DNA of 22,089 nt. Source: JADFQT01 sp047516825. GTDB lineage: Bacteria > Chloroflexota > Dehalococcoidia > Lucifugimonadales > UBA3495. Below the pieces are notes generated by a model. That model did not search any database. It was not told the origin of the DNA and was given only the letters and a program-made list of their open reading frames with translations. The stretch is taken from NCBI GenBank assembly GCA_047516825.1, contig JAKZUA010000127.1:1-22089 (forward strand), given 5' to 3'. The number at the start of each line of letters is the position of its first letter. The first letter of the stretch is position 1. Shown one piece after another: positions 14,893 to 22,089 of this stretch. A program made the position numbers and the translations under genes.

Positions 14893-16185
14893 CTATTCCC
14901 GAATCTGCCCGCTACCCCGAATGACCCACTTGTACGATGTCAATTCAGCCAGCCCCATGGGCCCCCGAGCGTGAAACTTCTGAGTGCTGATGCCGACCTC
15001 CGCGCCCAAGCCGAATTGAGAGCCGTCGGTAAATCTGGTGCTGGCGTTGACGTAAACCGCCGCAGCGTCCACCTCATCGAGAAACCGTTCCGCCGAAGGG
15101 GTATCCTCCGTGACTATCGCCTCGGAGTGACCCGAACCGTAGCTTTCGATGTGCTCCAGCGCTTCGTCCAAAGAGTCGACCACCTTAATTGCCGCGATCA
15201 ACGACAGGAACTCTCGGCCCCAGTCTTCTGGGGTGGCCGGCAATACCTTCAGTCCGTGATCCGGCCCCAGAATGCTGATGGCGCGGTGGTCGCAACGCAG
15301 CTCCACTCCGGCCTGGCTCAGCTTTTCAGCGATGGCGGGAAGGCAAACCGGCGCTATCTCCGCGTGGAGCAGCACCGTGTCCAGGGCGTTGCAAACGGTG
15401 GGGCGTTGCACCTTGGCGTTGAAGATAATTTTCGTGGCTTGGGTCAAGTCCGCCGCCCGATCAACGTAGGTGTGGCAAACGCCCACGCCGCCGGTAACCA
15501 CCGGCATGGTGGCGTGTTCTCCCACGAAGTAGACCAGCCCGCTGCCGCCCCGAGGAATCAGTAGGTCGATGTATTTTTTCATCTCCAGCATGGTATCCAC
15601 CAAGGCCCGGTCCGGGTTGTCCACAAATTGGACAGCATCAGGAGGAAGGCCGGCTTGGGCCAGGGCCTGGTGAATCAAGGCAACCAGCGCGGTATTGGAC
15701 TCCAGGCTTTCCTTGCCGCCTCGCAGCAGACAGGCGTTGCCCGATTTTAGACACAGGCTGGCTATATCTACCGTCACATTGGGACGGCTTTCGTAAATGC
15801 TGCCGATGACTCCCAGCGGTACCCGCCTCTTTTCCATGACCAGACCATTGGGCCGGGTGGTTGTTTCTATAATTTGGCCCACCGGGTCGGGCAGTGCCGC
15901 GACGTTGCGCACCTCCTGAGCGGTACCGCTAAGGCGATCCGGCGTCAGCAGCAGGCGGTCCAGCATGGCCGGATCCATGCCGCCGGCTTTAGCTTGTTGG
16001 CAATCCCTGCGATTGGCTTCCAGGACGGCGGACTGATCGTCCTCCAGGGCCTGGGCAATGTTAATCAGCGCCCGGTTTCTGGCCTGGGTTGCCTGGGTTG
16101 AATGACGGGATAGTTGCCGGGAGGCGGCCTGGGCCGCCTGGCCCATTTTTATTAGCTGTTGCCGACTAATGGCGGTGGTTGTCAT
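14893..16185 (-). CDS. proA: Glutamate-5-semialdehyde dehydrogenase (gamma-glutamyl phosphate reductase)
   Basis: This 430-residue enzyme reduces gamma-glutamyl phosphate with NADPH in the second step of proline synthesis. It is an aldehyde-dehydrogenase-superfamily enzyme. Diagnostic stretches are VPLGVIGSIYESRPNVT (122-138), LRGGKES (154-160), IPRGGSGL (210-217), and the catalytic C265 in KVQRPTVCNALDT. The C-terminal FGLGAEVGISTQKFHARGPMG is typical, as is the length. It follows proB after 144 nt, a gap that contains a 9-bp GAAGGGACG/CGTCCCTTC stem. Confidence 0.97.
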   Translation of the reverse strand: MTTTAISRQQLIKMGQAAQAASRQLSRHSTQATQARNRALINIAQALEDDQSAVLEANRRDCQQAKAGGMDPAMLDRLLLTPDRLSGTAQEVRNVAALPDPVGQIIETTTRPNGLVMEKRRVPLGVIGSIYESRPNVTVDIASLCLKSGNACLLRGGKESLESNTALVALIHQALAQAGLPPDAVQFVDNPDRALVDTMLEMKKYIDLLIPRGGSGLVYFVGEHATMPVVTGGVGVCHTYVDRAADLTQATKIIFNAKVQRPTVCNALDTVLLHAEIAPVCLPAIAEKLSQAGVELRCDHRAISILGPDHGLKVLPATPEDWGREFLSLIAAIKVVDSLDEALEHIESYGSGHSEAIVTEDTPSAERFLDEVDAAAVYVNASTRFTDGSQFGLGAEVGISTQKFHARGPMGLAELTSYKWVIRGSGQIRE

Positions 16186-16244
16186 ATGCCTCCTCTGGTA
16201 TATACCAAGAGTCTACAGGCGAGAGTTTACCGGGCCGCCGGGCC

Positions 16245-16274
16245 GAAGGGACGGGAAGGCTCCAGCGTCCCTTC
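16245..16274 (-). other. Hairpin between proB and proA
   Basis: GAAGGGACG (16245-16253) and CGTCCCTTC (16266-16274) form a perfect 9-bp stem with a 12-nt loop in the 144-nt proB-proA gap, the largest gap in the unit. No T-run follows on the minus strand, so it is more likely an mRNA processing or stability element than a terminator. Confidence 0.45.
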
Positions 16275-16329
16275 CTGGTTGGCTCCTATTAGGGGCATTT
16301 GCCTTGACCAGACCCATTTTTAAGATGTC

Positions 16330-17544
16330 CTACAACAAGACCAGGTTGTTGCGATGCACGACTTCCTGGCCGTAAAAGTATCCGAGCAGGTCTGGAATCC
16401 GGTCGGAGCGAAATCCCTTGATGGAGGAAATATCCGACGAGGCGTAGTTTGCGATACCGCAGGCAATGTGCTTGCCCTCCGGGTCGGTTATATAAAGGAT
16501 GTCCCCTCTTTGAAATTCCCCCTTAACTCCCTTTACTCCGGCGGGCAGCAGGCTAACATTGCGCTCCAGCAAGGCTTGAGCCGCGCCCGGATCCACCAGA
16601 ATTTCCCCCCAACCCGAATCTCTGACACGGCTGAGCATCCACCTCTTGCGGGCTTCCAGCTTTTCCGCGGCGGGCTGAAACCGGGTTCCGATGGACTGGC
16701 CCCGGGCCGCCCGCAGCACCGCTCCGTTCGCCCTGCCATCGCAGATGATCATGGGAATCCCAGAGGTTGTTACCAGGCGGGCCGCCTCGATTTTGGTCGG
16801 CATGCCCCCTCGGGCCCCGGGATTGAGGTGTTTGCCAGCCGCCGATTCTATCTCCGAGTTCACTTGCTCCACCAGCGGTATAAGAGTGGCATCCGGGTTG
16901 GTCCTGGGATCGGAGGTATAAAGACCATCGATATCGGTCAGAATAACCAGCAGGTCCGCGTCCACCAGGGTGGCCACCAGGGCGGAAAGGCGGTCATTAT
17001 CGCCGAAGACCTCCCCTATTTCATCCACCGCCACCACGTCGTTTTCATTGAGGATCGGGACTACACCCAGATCCAGCAGTCCCAGCAGAGTATTTCGTAC
17101 ATTCAAGTAGGACTGACGGTTGGACAGGTCGTTGATGGTCAGCAGGGTCTGCGCCACCTGGACTTCATGCTCCGCGAACAGTTGCTGATACTGATGCATC
17201 AACCGTCCCTGTCCCAAGGCAGCCAGCATCTGGCGGTTGAGGATGTTCCTACCCTGGGGCGAGGGTCCGTCTTGGTCCAAGGCCCCCCGGCCGGCGGCGA
17301 TGGCCCCCGAGCTGACCAACAGAATTTCCACCGACATTGACCCGCGTAACTCGCTGATCTGACCCACCAAGTCCGCCATTACCTCAAGGTCGAGCTGGTC
17401 GCCGTTGGACCCTCCGGTGAGTACACTGGTACCGGCCTTGATCACTACCCGCCGATAGCGCGGCTGGTTGCCGCCGCCTCGCTGAGAAAGGGACCGCTCC
17501 TGGCGGTTGTCCGTGCTGGAGGTGGATTTACCTGGCGAGTTCAT
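16330..17544 (-). CDS. proB: Glutamate 5-kinase with C-terminal PUA domain
   Basis: This 404-residue enzyme phosphorylates glutamate in the first, normally proline-inhibited, step of proline synthesis. The amino-acid kinase domain (about 30-290) shows VVIKAGTSVLTGG (33-45) with K36, LLVSSGAIAAGRGAL, and NENDVVAVDEIGEVFGDNDRLSA. It also has TDIDGLYTSDPR and GGMPTKIEAA. A PUA domain (about 308-400) ends the protein, as in Escherichia coli ProB. The ATG at 17544 is preferred; an in-frame TTG at 17568 would add eight residues. Either way, there is an unusual polar extension of about 28 residues before the kinase core. It is the first gene of the minus-strand unit. Confidence 0.95.
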   Translation of the reverse strand: MNSPGKSTSSTDNRQERSLSQRGGGNQPRYRRVVIKAGTSVLTGGSNGDQLDLEVMADLVGQISELRGSMSVEILLVSSGAIAAGRGALDQDGPSPQGRNILNRQMLAALGQGRLMHQYQQLFAEHEVQVAQTLLTINDLSNRQSYLNVRNTLLGLLDLGVVPILNENDVVAVDEIGEVFGDNDRLSALVATLVDADLLVILTDIDGLYTSDPRTNPDATLIPLVEQVNSEIESAAGKHLNPGARGGMPTKIEAARLVTTSGIPMIICDGRANGAVLRAARGQSIGTRFQPAAEKLEARKRWMLSRVRDSGWGEILVDPGAAQALLERNVSLLPAGVKGVKGEFQRGDILYITDPEGKHIACGIANYASSDISSIKGFRSDRIPDLLGYFYGQEVVHRNNLVLL

Positions 17545-17609
17545 GTGACGATGGTGTCCTTCGGTCAAGTGAAATAGAGAAGAGGGCGGCGAGTATTCGG
17601 ATCAGGTTC

Positions 17610-17615
17610 ATTATA
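17610..17615 (-). promoter_or_regulatory. Candidate -10 element of the proBA operon promoter
   Basis: On the minus strand this reads TATAAT, a perfect consensus -10 hexamer, about 66 nt before the proB ATG. The region 16-18 nt upstream has no good -35 match. It lies in the 288-nt divergent gap between proB and mfd, which otherwise holds the mfd promoter and no gene. Confidence 0.45.
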
Positions 17616-17695
17616 TCATGGCGCTATTTGGAACCGGAGCCGCCCTAGCCGTTAATGCTTCATCCGGAGTGCCCCATTAGCGGACGCGAAGGTGC

Positions 17696-17724
17696 TTGTC
17701 CGGGCGAGATTGAACTAATAGAAT
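17696..17724 (+). promoter_or_regulatory. Candidate sigma70-type promoter of mfd
   Basis: TTGTCC (17696-17701) and TAGAAT (17719-17724) are spaced by 17 nt and match consensus at 4/6 and 5/6. The leader to mfd would be about 100 nt. Confidence 0.5.
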
Positions 17725-17832
17725 AGATGTCTATCCGGGATCTGGCCAGGGGCTAGTGTCGACACCAGCCCCCAAAACTGCTGCGGGCCCAATATTGTTG
17801 CCAAATCTTGATTAGAGTAGGCGCTTTTGACC

Positions 17833-20800
17833 ATGTCCCTTACTGGCGTATTGGAGCTTGTAAAGAATCATCCCGAATTTCGGCGTCACCTGGCGCAGGT
17901 GGAGGCAACCGGCGCACCGGCGACCATCGCCCTGAGAGCCGGTAGCAGGTCCGTCTATTTGGCGGCGCTCTGGAAGGAGCGGCAGCTGCCCATGCTCGTC
18001 TTGACGCCCCGTCCCGAGGAATCCCGTCGCATCCATGACCAGCTGGTTACCTACTTGGGAGAAGGAGAGCCGGTATATCTCTTGCCCGAGCCTGAGATTC
18101 TGCCCTTCGAGCGGCTGGCCGTTGACGCCCGAACCAGCAACCAGCGGCTGGCGGCCCTGGCAGCGCTGGCCAGAAGCCCAAGGTTGGGCCCGCCGGCGGA
18201 GGGCGGCGTCAAGCCACCGCTGGTGGTTGCTTCTATCGGCGCTGCCCTGCGTCGCACCCTGCCGCCGCAGGTTGTGGCTGGCGGAACCCAGCTGGAGGAT
18301 GAATTCCATATCCTGAGGGTGGGCGGGCGCATCGGACGGGTGGATGATATGCTGGCGCGCTGGGTGAAGTTGGGCTACCGCCATGAGCCGTTGGTGGAAA
18401 CCCCTGGCACCTTCAGCCAGAGGGGCGGAATTATAGACGTCTATCCGCCCCACACCGAGAACCCTCTGCGGGTGGAGCTTTGGGACGATGAGGTGGACAC
18501 CATCCGCTGGTTCGACCCATATAACCAGCGCTCCATTGGACCGGCGGAGTTAGTGGACATAATCCCCGCTCGAGAACAATTGCCGGGTCTTCTGGAGCGT
18601 CCCGAGGCCGACCGGCGCATCGGGGAGATCGACTTCACCGGATGCAGCCAGGAGCTTCGCGACCGAGTGCAAGATGAGCTGGTCGCCCTTTTCTCCCATC
18701 CTGACTTGGAGCTGCTGCACTTTTACAATGGACTGCTGAATCAATCCAGTTTGCTGGATTTCCTTCCTTCTCCAGGGATTCTGGTTCTGGACCGGCCGGG
18801 GCAGATAGAGGATGAGGCTCAGGAGCAGGAGGACAAGTACGCGCGCATGAGATTCAGCCGGGAGGAGCGGTCTGAGCTGCCGGGCAATTTCCCTCCTCCC
18901 TACATGCCCTGGCTGGAGTTCGCCGCCCAGTTGCGGGCCCGAGCGCCGGACCAGGTTTTGTTGCAAAGCCACCTCCAGGTCGAATTCAGGGACGACGGAG
19001 ACCCGATGATGGAGGGCGACCCGAAGGTAGATGGCGACCCCATCTTTCAACCGGCCACCCACTATTACGGGCAAATGGAGCAGTTTAGTAGCGATGTCCG
19101 GCAGCACCAGCGTAAGGGAGACGCCGTGGTCGTGGTCAGCCAGCACGCCCGGGGCCGCCTGACCGAGATTCTGGAGCAGACGGAAGTGGGAGTTGCCTCC
19201 GCCGAGGGTATTGCCAGGGGCGAACCTCCCGAAGGCGGCCGGGTATACCTGGTGCCTGGTGGTTTGCGGGAAGGATGGACCGCCCCTGGGATATTGGACA
19301 CGGCCGGGAAGGTTGGAACTGCCTCATTAATTCTGCTCACCGACGCCGAGTTGTTCGGCACCGTCAAAGAGCGAGGCCAGCGGCCCCAACGGAGTCAGAG
19401 AGAGCTGGGGCGGGAGGTGGTTCTTTCCGAGCTGGTGCCGGGCAGTTATGTGGTCCACGTGGATCATGGTGTAGCCCGCTTCGCCGGGACCACCCAGATG
19501 TCGGAGAACGGCGAGGACAGAGAGTACCTGGTCCTGGAGTACGCGGACAACGACAAGCTCTATGTGCCGACCGATCATTTAGACCGGGTCGGAGCCTACC
19601 AGGGAGCCCAGGACCAGCCGCCCAATCTGACACGGTTGGGTACCGCCGAATGGGCCCGAATCAAGGAGCGGGTTAAGGGCGCCACTAAGGAGCTGGCTCA
19701 GGAGCTGCTTCAGCTATACGCCGCCCGGGAATTGGCCCAGGGGCACGAATTCTCTGCGGATACGGCTTGGCAAAGAGAGCTAGAGGATTCCTTCCCTTTC
19801 CTGGAGACTCCGGACCAGACCCAGGCAATAAATGAGGTAAAGGCGGACATGGAGCAGCCCAAGCCCATGGACCGTCTTATCTGCGGCGACGTGGGGTACG
19901 GAAAAACCGAGGTAGCGTTGCGGGCCGCCTTCAAGACGGTTTCGGAAGGGATGCAGGTGGGAATGCTGGTGCCCACCACGGTTCTAGCCCAGCAGCATTA
20001 CGCCACCTTTAGCGAGCGGTTAGCGGCCTTTCCCATCAGCGTGGAGGTCTTGAGCCGCTTTCGCACTCCGCAGGAACAGAAGGAGGTGGTGTCCGGCCTG
20101 GAACAGGGCAAGGTGGACATAGTCATCGGCACCCATCGACTGCTCCAGAAAGACATCAGATTCCAGAACCTCGGTCTGGTGGTAGTCGATGAGGAGCAGC
20201 GCTTCGGCGTGGGGCATAAGGAGCGGCTCAAGCAGTTGCGCCGGGAAGTCGAAGTGCTGACCTTGAGCGCCACGCCCATTCCCCGCACGCTGCACATGGC
20301 GCTGTCGGGAATCCGAGATATGAGCGTGATGCACACGCCCCCCGAAGCCCGGCTGCCGGTTAAGACCTTCGTATCGGAATACAGCGAGGACATCATCCGG
20401 GAGGCCATTCTGCGGGAGCTGGAGCGGGACGGCCAGGTCTTCTTTCTCCATAATCGAGTCAAGACCATCAGCCAAACCGCCGCCGACCTGGCCGAATTGG
20501 TCCCCCAGGCTAGATTCCTGATTGGACACGGTCAGATGCCTGAGGCGGAGCTGGAAGAAGTGATGGTGGCCTTCGGCCGGGGTGAGGCCGATGTCCTGGT
20601 TTGCACCACTATCATTGAGTCCGGATTGGATATGCCCAATGTCAACACCCTGATCCTGGACCGGGCCGATCGATTCGGATTGTCCCAACTTTATCAGCTT
20701 CGCGGGCGCGTCGGTCGGGGAGAGCATCGGGCCTACGCCTACCTCATGGTGCCTCGGGGCCGCCGCATTACCCCCGCCGCCGAGCAGAGGATCGAGGCCA

Positions 20801-21462
20801 TATTGGAGGCCTCCGACCTGGGATCCGGGTTCCGCATCGCCATGCGAGACATGGAGATTCGCGGGGCGGGCAACCTGTTGGGCGCGGCCCAGAGCGGGCA
20901 GATTTACGCCGTGGGCATGGAGCTATACGGTCAGCTGCTGCAAGAGGCGGTCAAGGAGTTGATGGCCGAGCAAGGGCAGCCAACCGAACCCTCATCCACA
21001 AGCACCTCAGATTTACCCCGAGTTGACCTGCCCTTACTGGCCAGTATCCCCGATGACTACGTGGAGCATATGCCCACCAGGATGGCCCTTTACCAGAAGC
21101 TGGCTAAGATTAGGAATCGGGACCAGGTGTCCGAAATTCGTGAGGAGATGCGAGACCGATTCGGTACGCCGCCGGAAAGGGTGGAAAACCTGCTGAAGTT
21201 GATGGACCTGCGGGCTCTGGCGGGGCAGGTTGGCGCTAACTCGGTGGTTCATGCCAACAGCGCGATAACCCTGAATTTTAGAGATCCGATCGCCAGCGCG
21301 CGCACTCCCCTGCAGCGGGCCCTGGGGCCGTCTGTCAAGGTGGGCAACCAGCAACTGCAAGTGCCTCTTCGAGGGATGGGGGAGCAGTGGCTTTCCCGAT
21401 TTACCCTCATCTTGGAGCGATTGAAAGTCTTCCAAGAAAGGCTTAACAGCCTCTCCGCTTAA
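17833..21462 (+). CDS. mfd: Transcription-repair coupling factor Mfd
   Basis: This 1209-residue SF2 translocase removes stalled RNA polymerase and recruits UvrA. The N-terminal UvrB-homology module includes PGTFSQRGGIIDVYPP (about 191-206). The RNA-polymerase-interacting domain starts near 534 (LVPGSYVVHVDHGVARF). The helicase core has Walker A GDVGYGKTE (685-693), DEEQ box D786-Q789, LSATPIPRTLH, and RGRVGRGEHRAY from 957. A C-terminal TRCF domain follows. Length and order are normal. Residues near 386-402 hold a small GDP-x-GDP repeat in a variable loop. The ATG at 17833 is chosen; an in-frame TTG at 17827 (two more residues) is closer to the weak GAGTAGG and cannot be excluded. It is divergent from proB and next to no other repair gene on its own strand. 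Confidence 0.97.
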   Translation: MSLTGVLELVKNHPEFRRHLAQVEATGAPATIALRAGSRSVYLAALWKERQLPMLVLTPRPEESRRIHDQLVTYLGEGEPVYLLPEPEILPFERLAVDARTSNQRLAALAALARSPRLGPPAEGGVKPPLVVASIGAALRRTLPPQVVAGGTQLEDEFHILRVGGRIGRVDDMLARWVKLGYRHEPLVETPGTFSQRGGIIDVYPPHTENPLRVELWDDEVDTIRWFDPYNQRSIGPAELVDIIPAREQLPGLLERPEADRRIGEIDFTGCSQELRDRVQDELVALFSHPDLELLHFYNGLLNQSSLLDFLPSPGILVLDRPGQIEDEAQEQEDKYARMRFSREERSELPGNFPPPYMPWLEFAAQLRARAPDQVLLQSHLQVEFRDDGDPMMEGDPKVDGDPIFQPATHYYGQMEQFSSDVRQHQRKGDAVVVVSQHARGRLTEILEQTEVGVASAEGIARGEPPEGGRVYLVPGGLREGWTAPGILDTAGKVGTASLILLTDAELFGTVKERGQRPQRSQRELGREVVLSELVPGSYVVHVDHGVARFAGTTQMSENGEDREYLVLEYADNDKLYVPTDHLDRVGAYQGAQDQPPNLTRLGTAEWARIKERVKGATKELAQELLQLYAARELAQGHEFSADTAWQRELEDSFPFLETPDQTQAINEVKADMEQPKPMDRLICGDVGYGKTEVALRAAFKTVSEGMQVGMLVPTTVLAQQHYATFSERLAAFPISVEVLSRFRTPQEQKEVVSGLEQGKVDIVIGTHRLLQKDIRFQNLGLVVVDEEQRFGVGHKERLKQLRREVEVLTLSATPIPRTLHMALSGIRDMSVMHTPPEARLPVKTFVSEYSEDIIREAILRELERDGQVFFLHNRVKTISQTAADLAELVPQARFLIGHGQMPEAELEEVMVAFGRGEADVLVCTTIIESGLDMPNVNTLILDRADRFGLSQLYQLRGRVGRGEHRAYAYLMVPRGRRITPAAEQRIEAILEASDLGSGFRIAMRDMEIRGAGNLLGAAQSGQIYAVGMELYGQLLQEAVKELMAEQGQPTEPSSTSTSDLPRVDLPLLASIPDDYVEHMPTRMALYQKLAKIRNRDQVSEIREEMRDRFGTPPERVENLLKLMDLRALAGQVGANSVVHANSAITLNFRDPIASARTPLQRALGPSVKVGNQQLQVPLRGMGEQWLSRFTLILERLKVFQERLNSLSA

Positions 21463-21528
21463 ATCCCACGGGCCTTCCTTTTCACATATCCGGGCGCCGG
21501 AGAATATCCTTCATTGGGCGATGTTGTT

Positions 21529-21548
21529 AATTGGGACTAATTGGGACT
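21529..21548. repeat. Short tandem direct repeat upstream of the tail promoter
   Basis: Two perfect adjacent copies of AATTGGGACT (21529-21538 and 21539-21548) lie 22 nt upstream of the candidate -35 box at 21570. A tandem 10-bp repeat on one helical face per turn is compatible with an activator site, but chance cannot be excluded. Confidence 0.35.
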
Positions 21549-21569
21549 CTTGCCGCTTTCATACCGGGG

Positions 21570-21598
21570 TTGCCAAATACACAATATCGTGATAAAAA
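21570..21598 (+). promoter_or_regulatory. Candidate promoter for the structured RNA and terminal reading frame
   Basis: TTGCCA (21570-21575) and TAAAAA (21593-21598) are spaced by 17 nt and match consensus at 5/6 and 4/6. The predicted start near 21605 lies about 60 nt before the first hairpin of the structured region. Confidence 0.4.
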
Positions 21599-21665
21599 GG
21601 TCCCACTAAAGTGACAAGTGTGTGCTAATGGTGTGATTTAAGGCCACGGAAAAGGCGAAAAAATA

Positions 21666-21864
21666 CCAGGGGGGGCCGCAGCCCCTCCTGGCGGTGATGA
21701 AGTCCCGGCGCAAAGGACCGAAACTTCACGAGACAATTTTATGGGGGATGAGCAACCCAGCCCAGAGTGCTCACCCATGAATTGTCCCAGGGGTCCGCTC
21801 GCCGGGTTTTGTTGTCCCCCCAGGCGGGAGCAGGTGTTTGGTTTCGGGTGCCTGGAAAAACACC
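21666..21864 (+). ncRNA. Highly structured leader RNA or small RNA, class unknown
   Basis: Five hairpins follow one another. H1 21666-21691 is CCAGG...CCTGG with an inner G/C-run stem. H2 21698-21728 is TGAAGTCC pairing with GGAC and ACTTCA. H3 21732-21786 has 18 paired positions: GACAATT/AATTGTC, ATGGG/CCCAT and TGAGCA/TGCTCA. H4 21797-21831 is GCTCGCC/GGCGGGAGC. H5 21833-21864 is GGTGTTT/AAACACC. The C6 run in the H4 loop could pair with the G run of H1. It matches no riboswitch, RNase P, tmRNA, SRP or 6S signature that I can recall. It precedes the terminal reading frame by about 80 nt, so a regulatory leader is the simplest reading; the pairing is seen, the role is inferred. No protein gene is evident in 21463-21943. 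Confidence 0.45.
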
Positions 21865-21973
21865 GATTCAAGACTCGCAAATAAGACCGGACTGGACAGT
21901 AGTTGTTAGGCAATACTCTGAAAATATGAACTGGAGGAGAGAGATGAAAAAGTAACTGTTCAGACTTGATGAG

Positions 21974-22089
21974 GTGAATTGGCTCAAAGCCGTTGGAAAA
22001 ACGCTGGCATGGCCGGGGGAGTTGTGGCATACCAGGGAGGTGGACACTGAACTAGACCTGAACGCGGCGAGTCGCGAAACTCTGCTGGA
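21974..22089 (+). CDS. Start of an unidentified protein gene, cut by the window edge
   Basis: The frame is open from a TAA at 21953-21955 to the window end, 38 full codons from a GTG at 21974. The translation starts VNWLKAVGKTLAWPGELW and continues with DTELDLNAASRETLL. I do not recognise it. A strong GGAGGAGAGAG (21932-21942) lies before ATG-AAA-AAG-TAA at 21944-21955 in this same frame, so the gene either has an early stop three codons after its natural start, or begins at the GTG behind a three-codon leader. The GTG itself has only a poor ribosome-binding site. Confidence 0.4.
   Translation, partial: MNWLKAVGKTLAWPGELWHTREVDTELDLNAASRETLL

Noticed and set aside
14257..15564. A 435-codon plus-strand open frame opposite proA, the 103-residue gene and part of the amidohydrolase
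   Set aside because: It crosses three genes on the other strand, of which two are firm. Its composition is that of a GC-rich antisense shadow.
18991..19041. GDP-rich repeat in Mfd as a domain insertion
   Set aside because: Only about 15 residues, in a naturally variable loop between N-terminal subdomains.
21666..21864. Assignment to a known riboswitch (GEMM, fluoride, ykkC, cobalamin, FMN) or to RNase P/tmRNA/6S
   Set aside because: None of the conserved core sequences I can recall fits; only a weak GGCGCAAAGG resemblance to GEMM was seen, without the second conserved tetraloop-receptor part.

Overview
This is a GC-rich bacterial chromosome segment with tightly packed genes. It has several TTG starts, an F420/FMN split-barrel protein, an SbcC/Rad50 ATPase, and many short palindromic repeats in the intergenic gaps. 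That combination fits a free-living Chloroflexota (Dehalococcoidia/SAR202-like) genome. The taxon is an inference from gene style, not from a marker gene.

Left part (1-6404, + strand): a promoter and leader, then a four-gene unit. The first gene encodes an unusual 701-residue three-domain protein: a DapA/N-acetylneuraminate-lyase-type aldolase, then a complete MfnB-type (5-formylfuran-3-yl)methyl phosphate synthase domain, then a TusA-like domain. The three domains are joined by low-complexity linkers. It is followed by the FAD, [2Fe-2S] and molybdopterin subunits of a xanthine-dehydrogenase/CO-dehydrogenase-family molybdenum hydroxylase. The joint substrate is unknown. A furan-type aldehyde or acid is one hypothesis, because MfnB makes a furan. 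This is the most novel locus in the window.

Middle (6550-11150): a small F420/FMN split-barrel (PPOX-class) protein and an SbcC-like zinc-hook ATPase lie on the minus strand. Divergent from them, behind a good sigma70-type promoter, is ffh, the signal recognition particle GTPase, which carries a DTGGR variant of its G3 motif.

Right-middle (11516-17544, minus strand): a compact seven-gene unit reading proB, proA, a 103-residue unknown, a TIM-barrel amidohydrolase, a Mug/TDG-type uracil/thymine DNA glycosylase, the RNA cyclic phosphodiesterase ThpR, and an AlkA-type DNA glycosylase. Gaps after proA are under 40 nt, with one 4-nt start/stop overlap. It couples proline synthesis with base-excision repair.

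Right (17833-22089, + strand): mfd, the transcription-repair coupling factor, divergent from proB. It is followed by about 480 nt without a protein gene that holds a promoter-like sequence and a train of five hairpins (about 200 nt), which looks like a structured leader RNA or small RNA. The window ends in the start of an unidentified reading frame. Its best ribosome-binding site leads to ATG-AAA-AAG-TAA, with the frame open after that stop.

The intergenic gaps between convergent genes and inside the first operon are filled with repeats: a REPIN-like pair of inverted hairpins, a family of CCTCCCCTT-loop-AAGGGGAGG hairpins, and a 157-bp MITE-like element inserted inside one of these hairpins.
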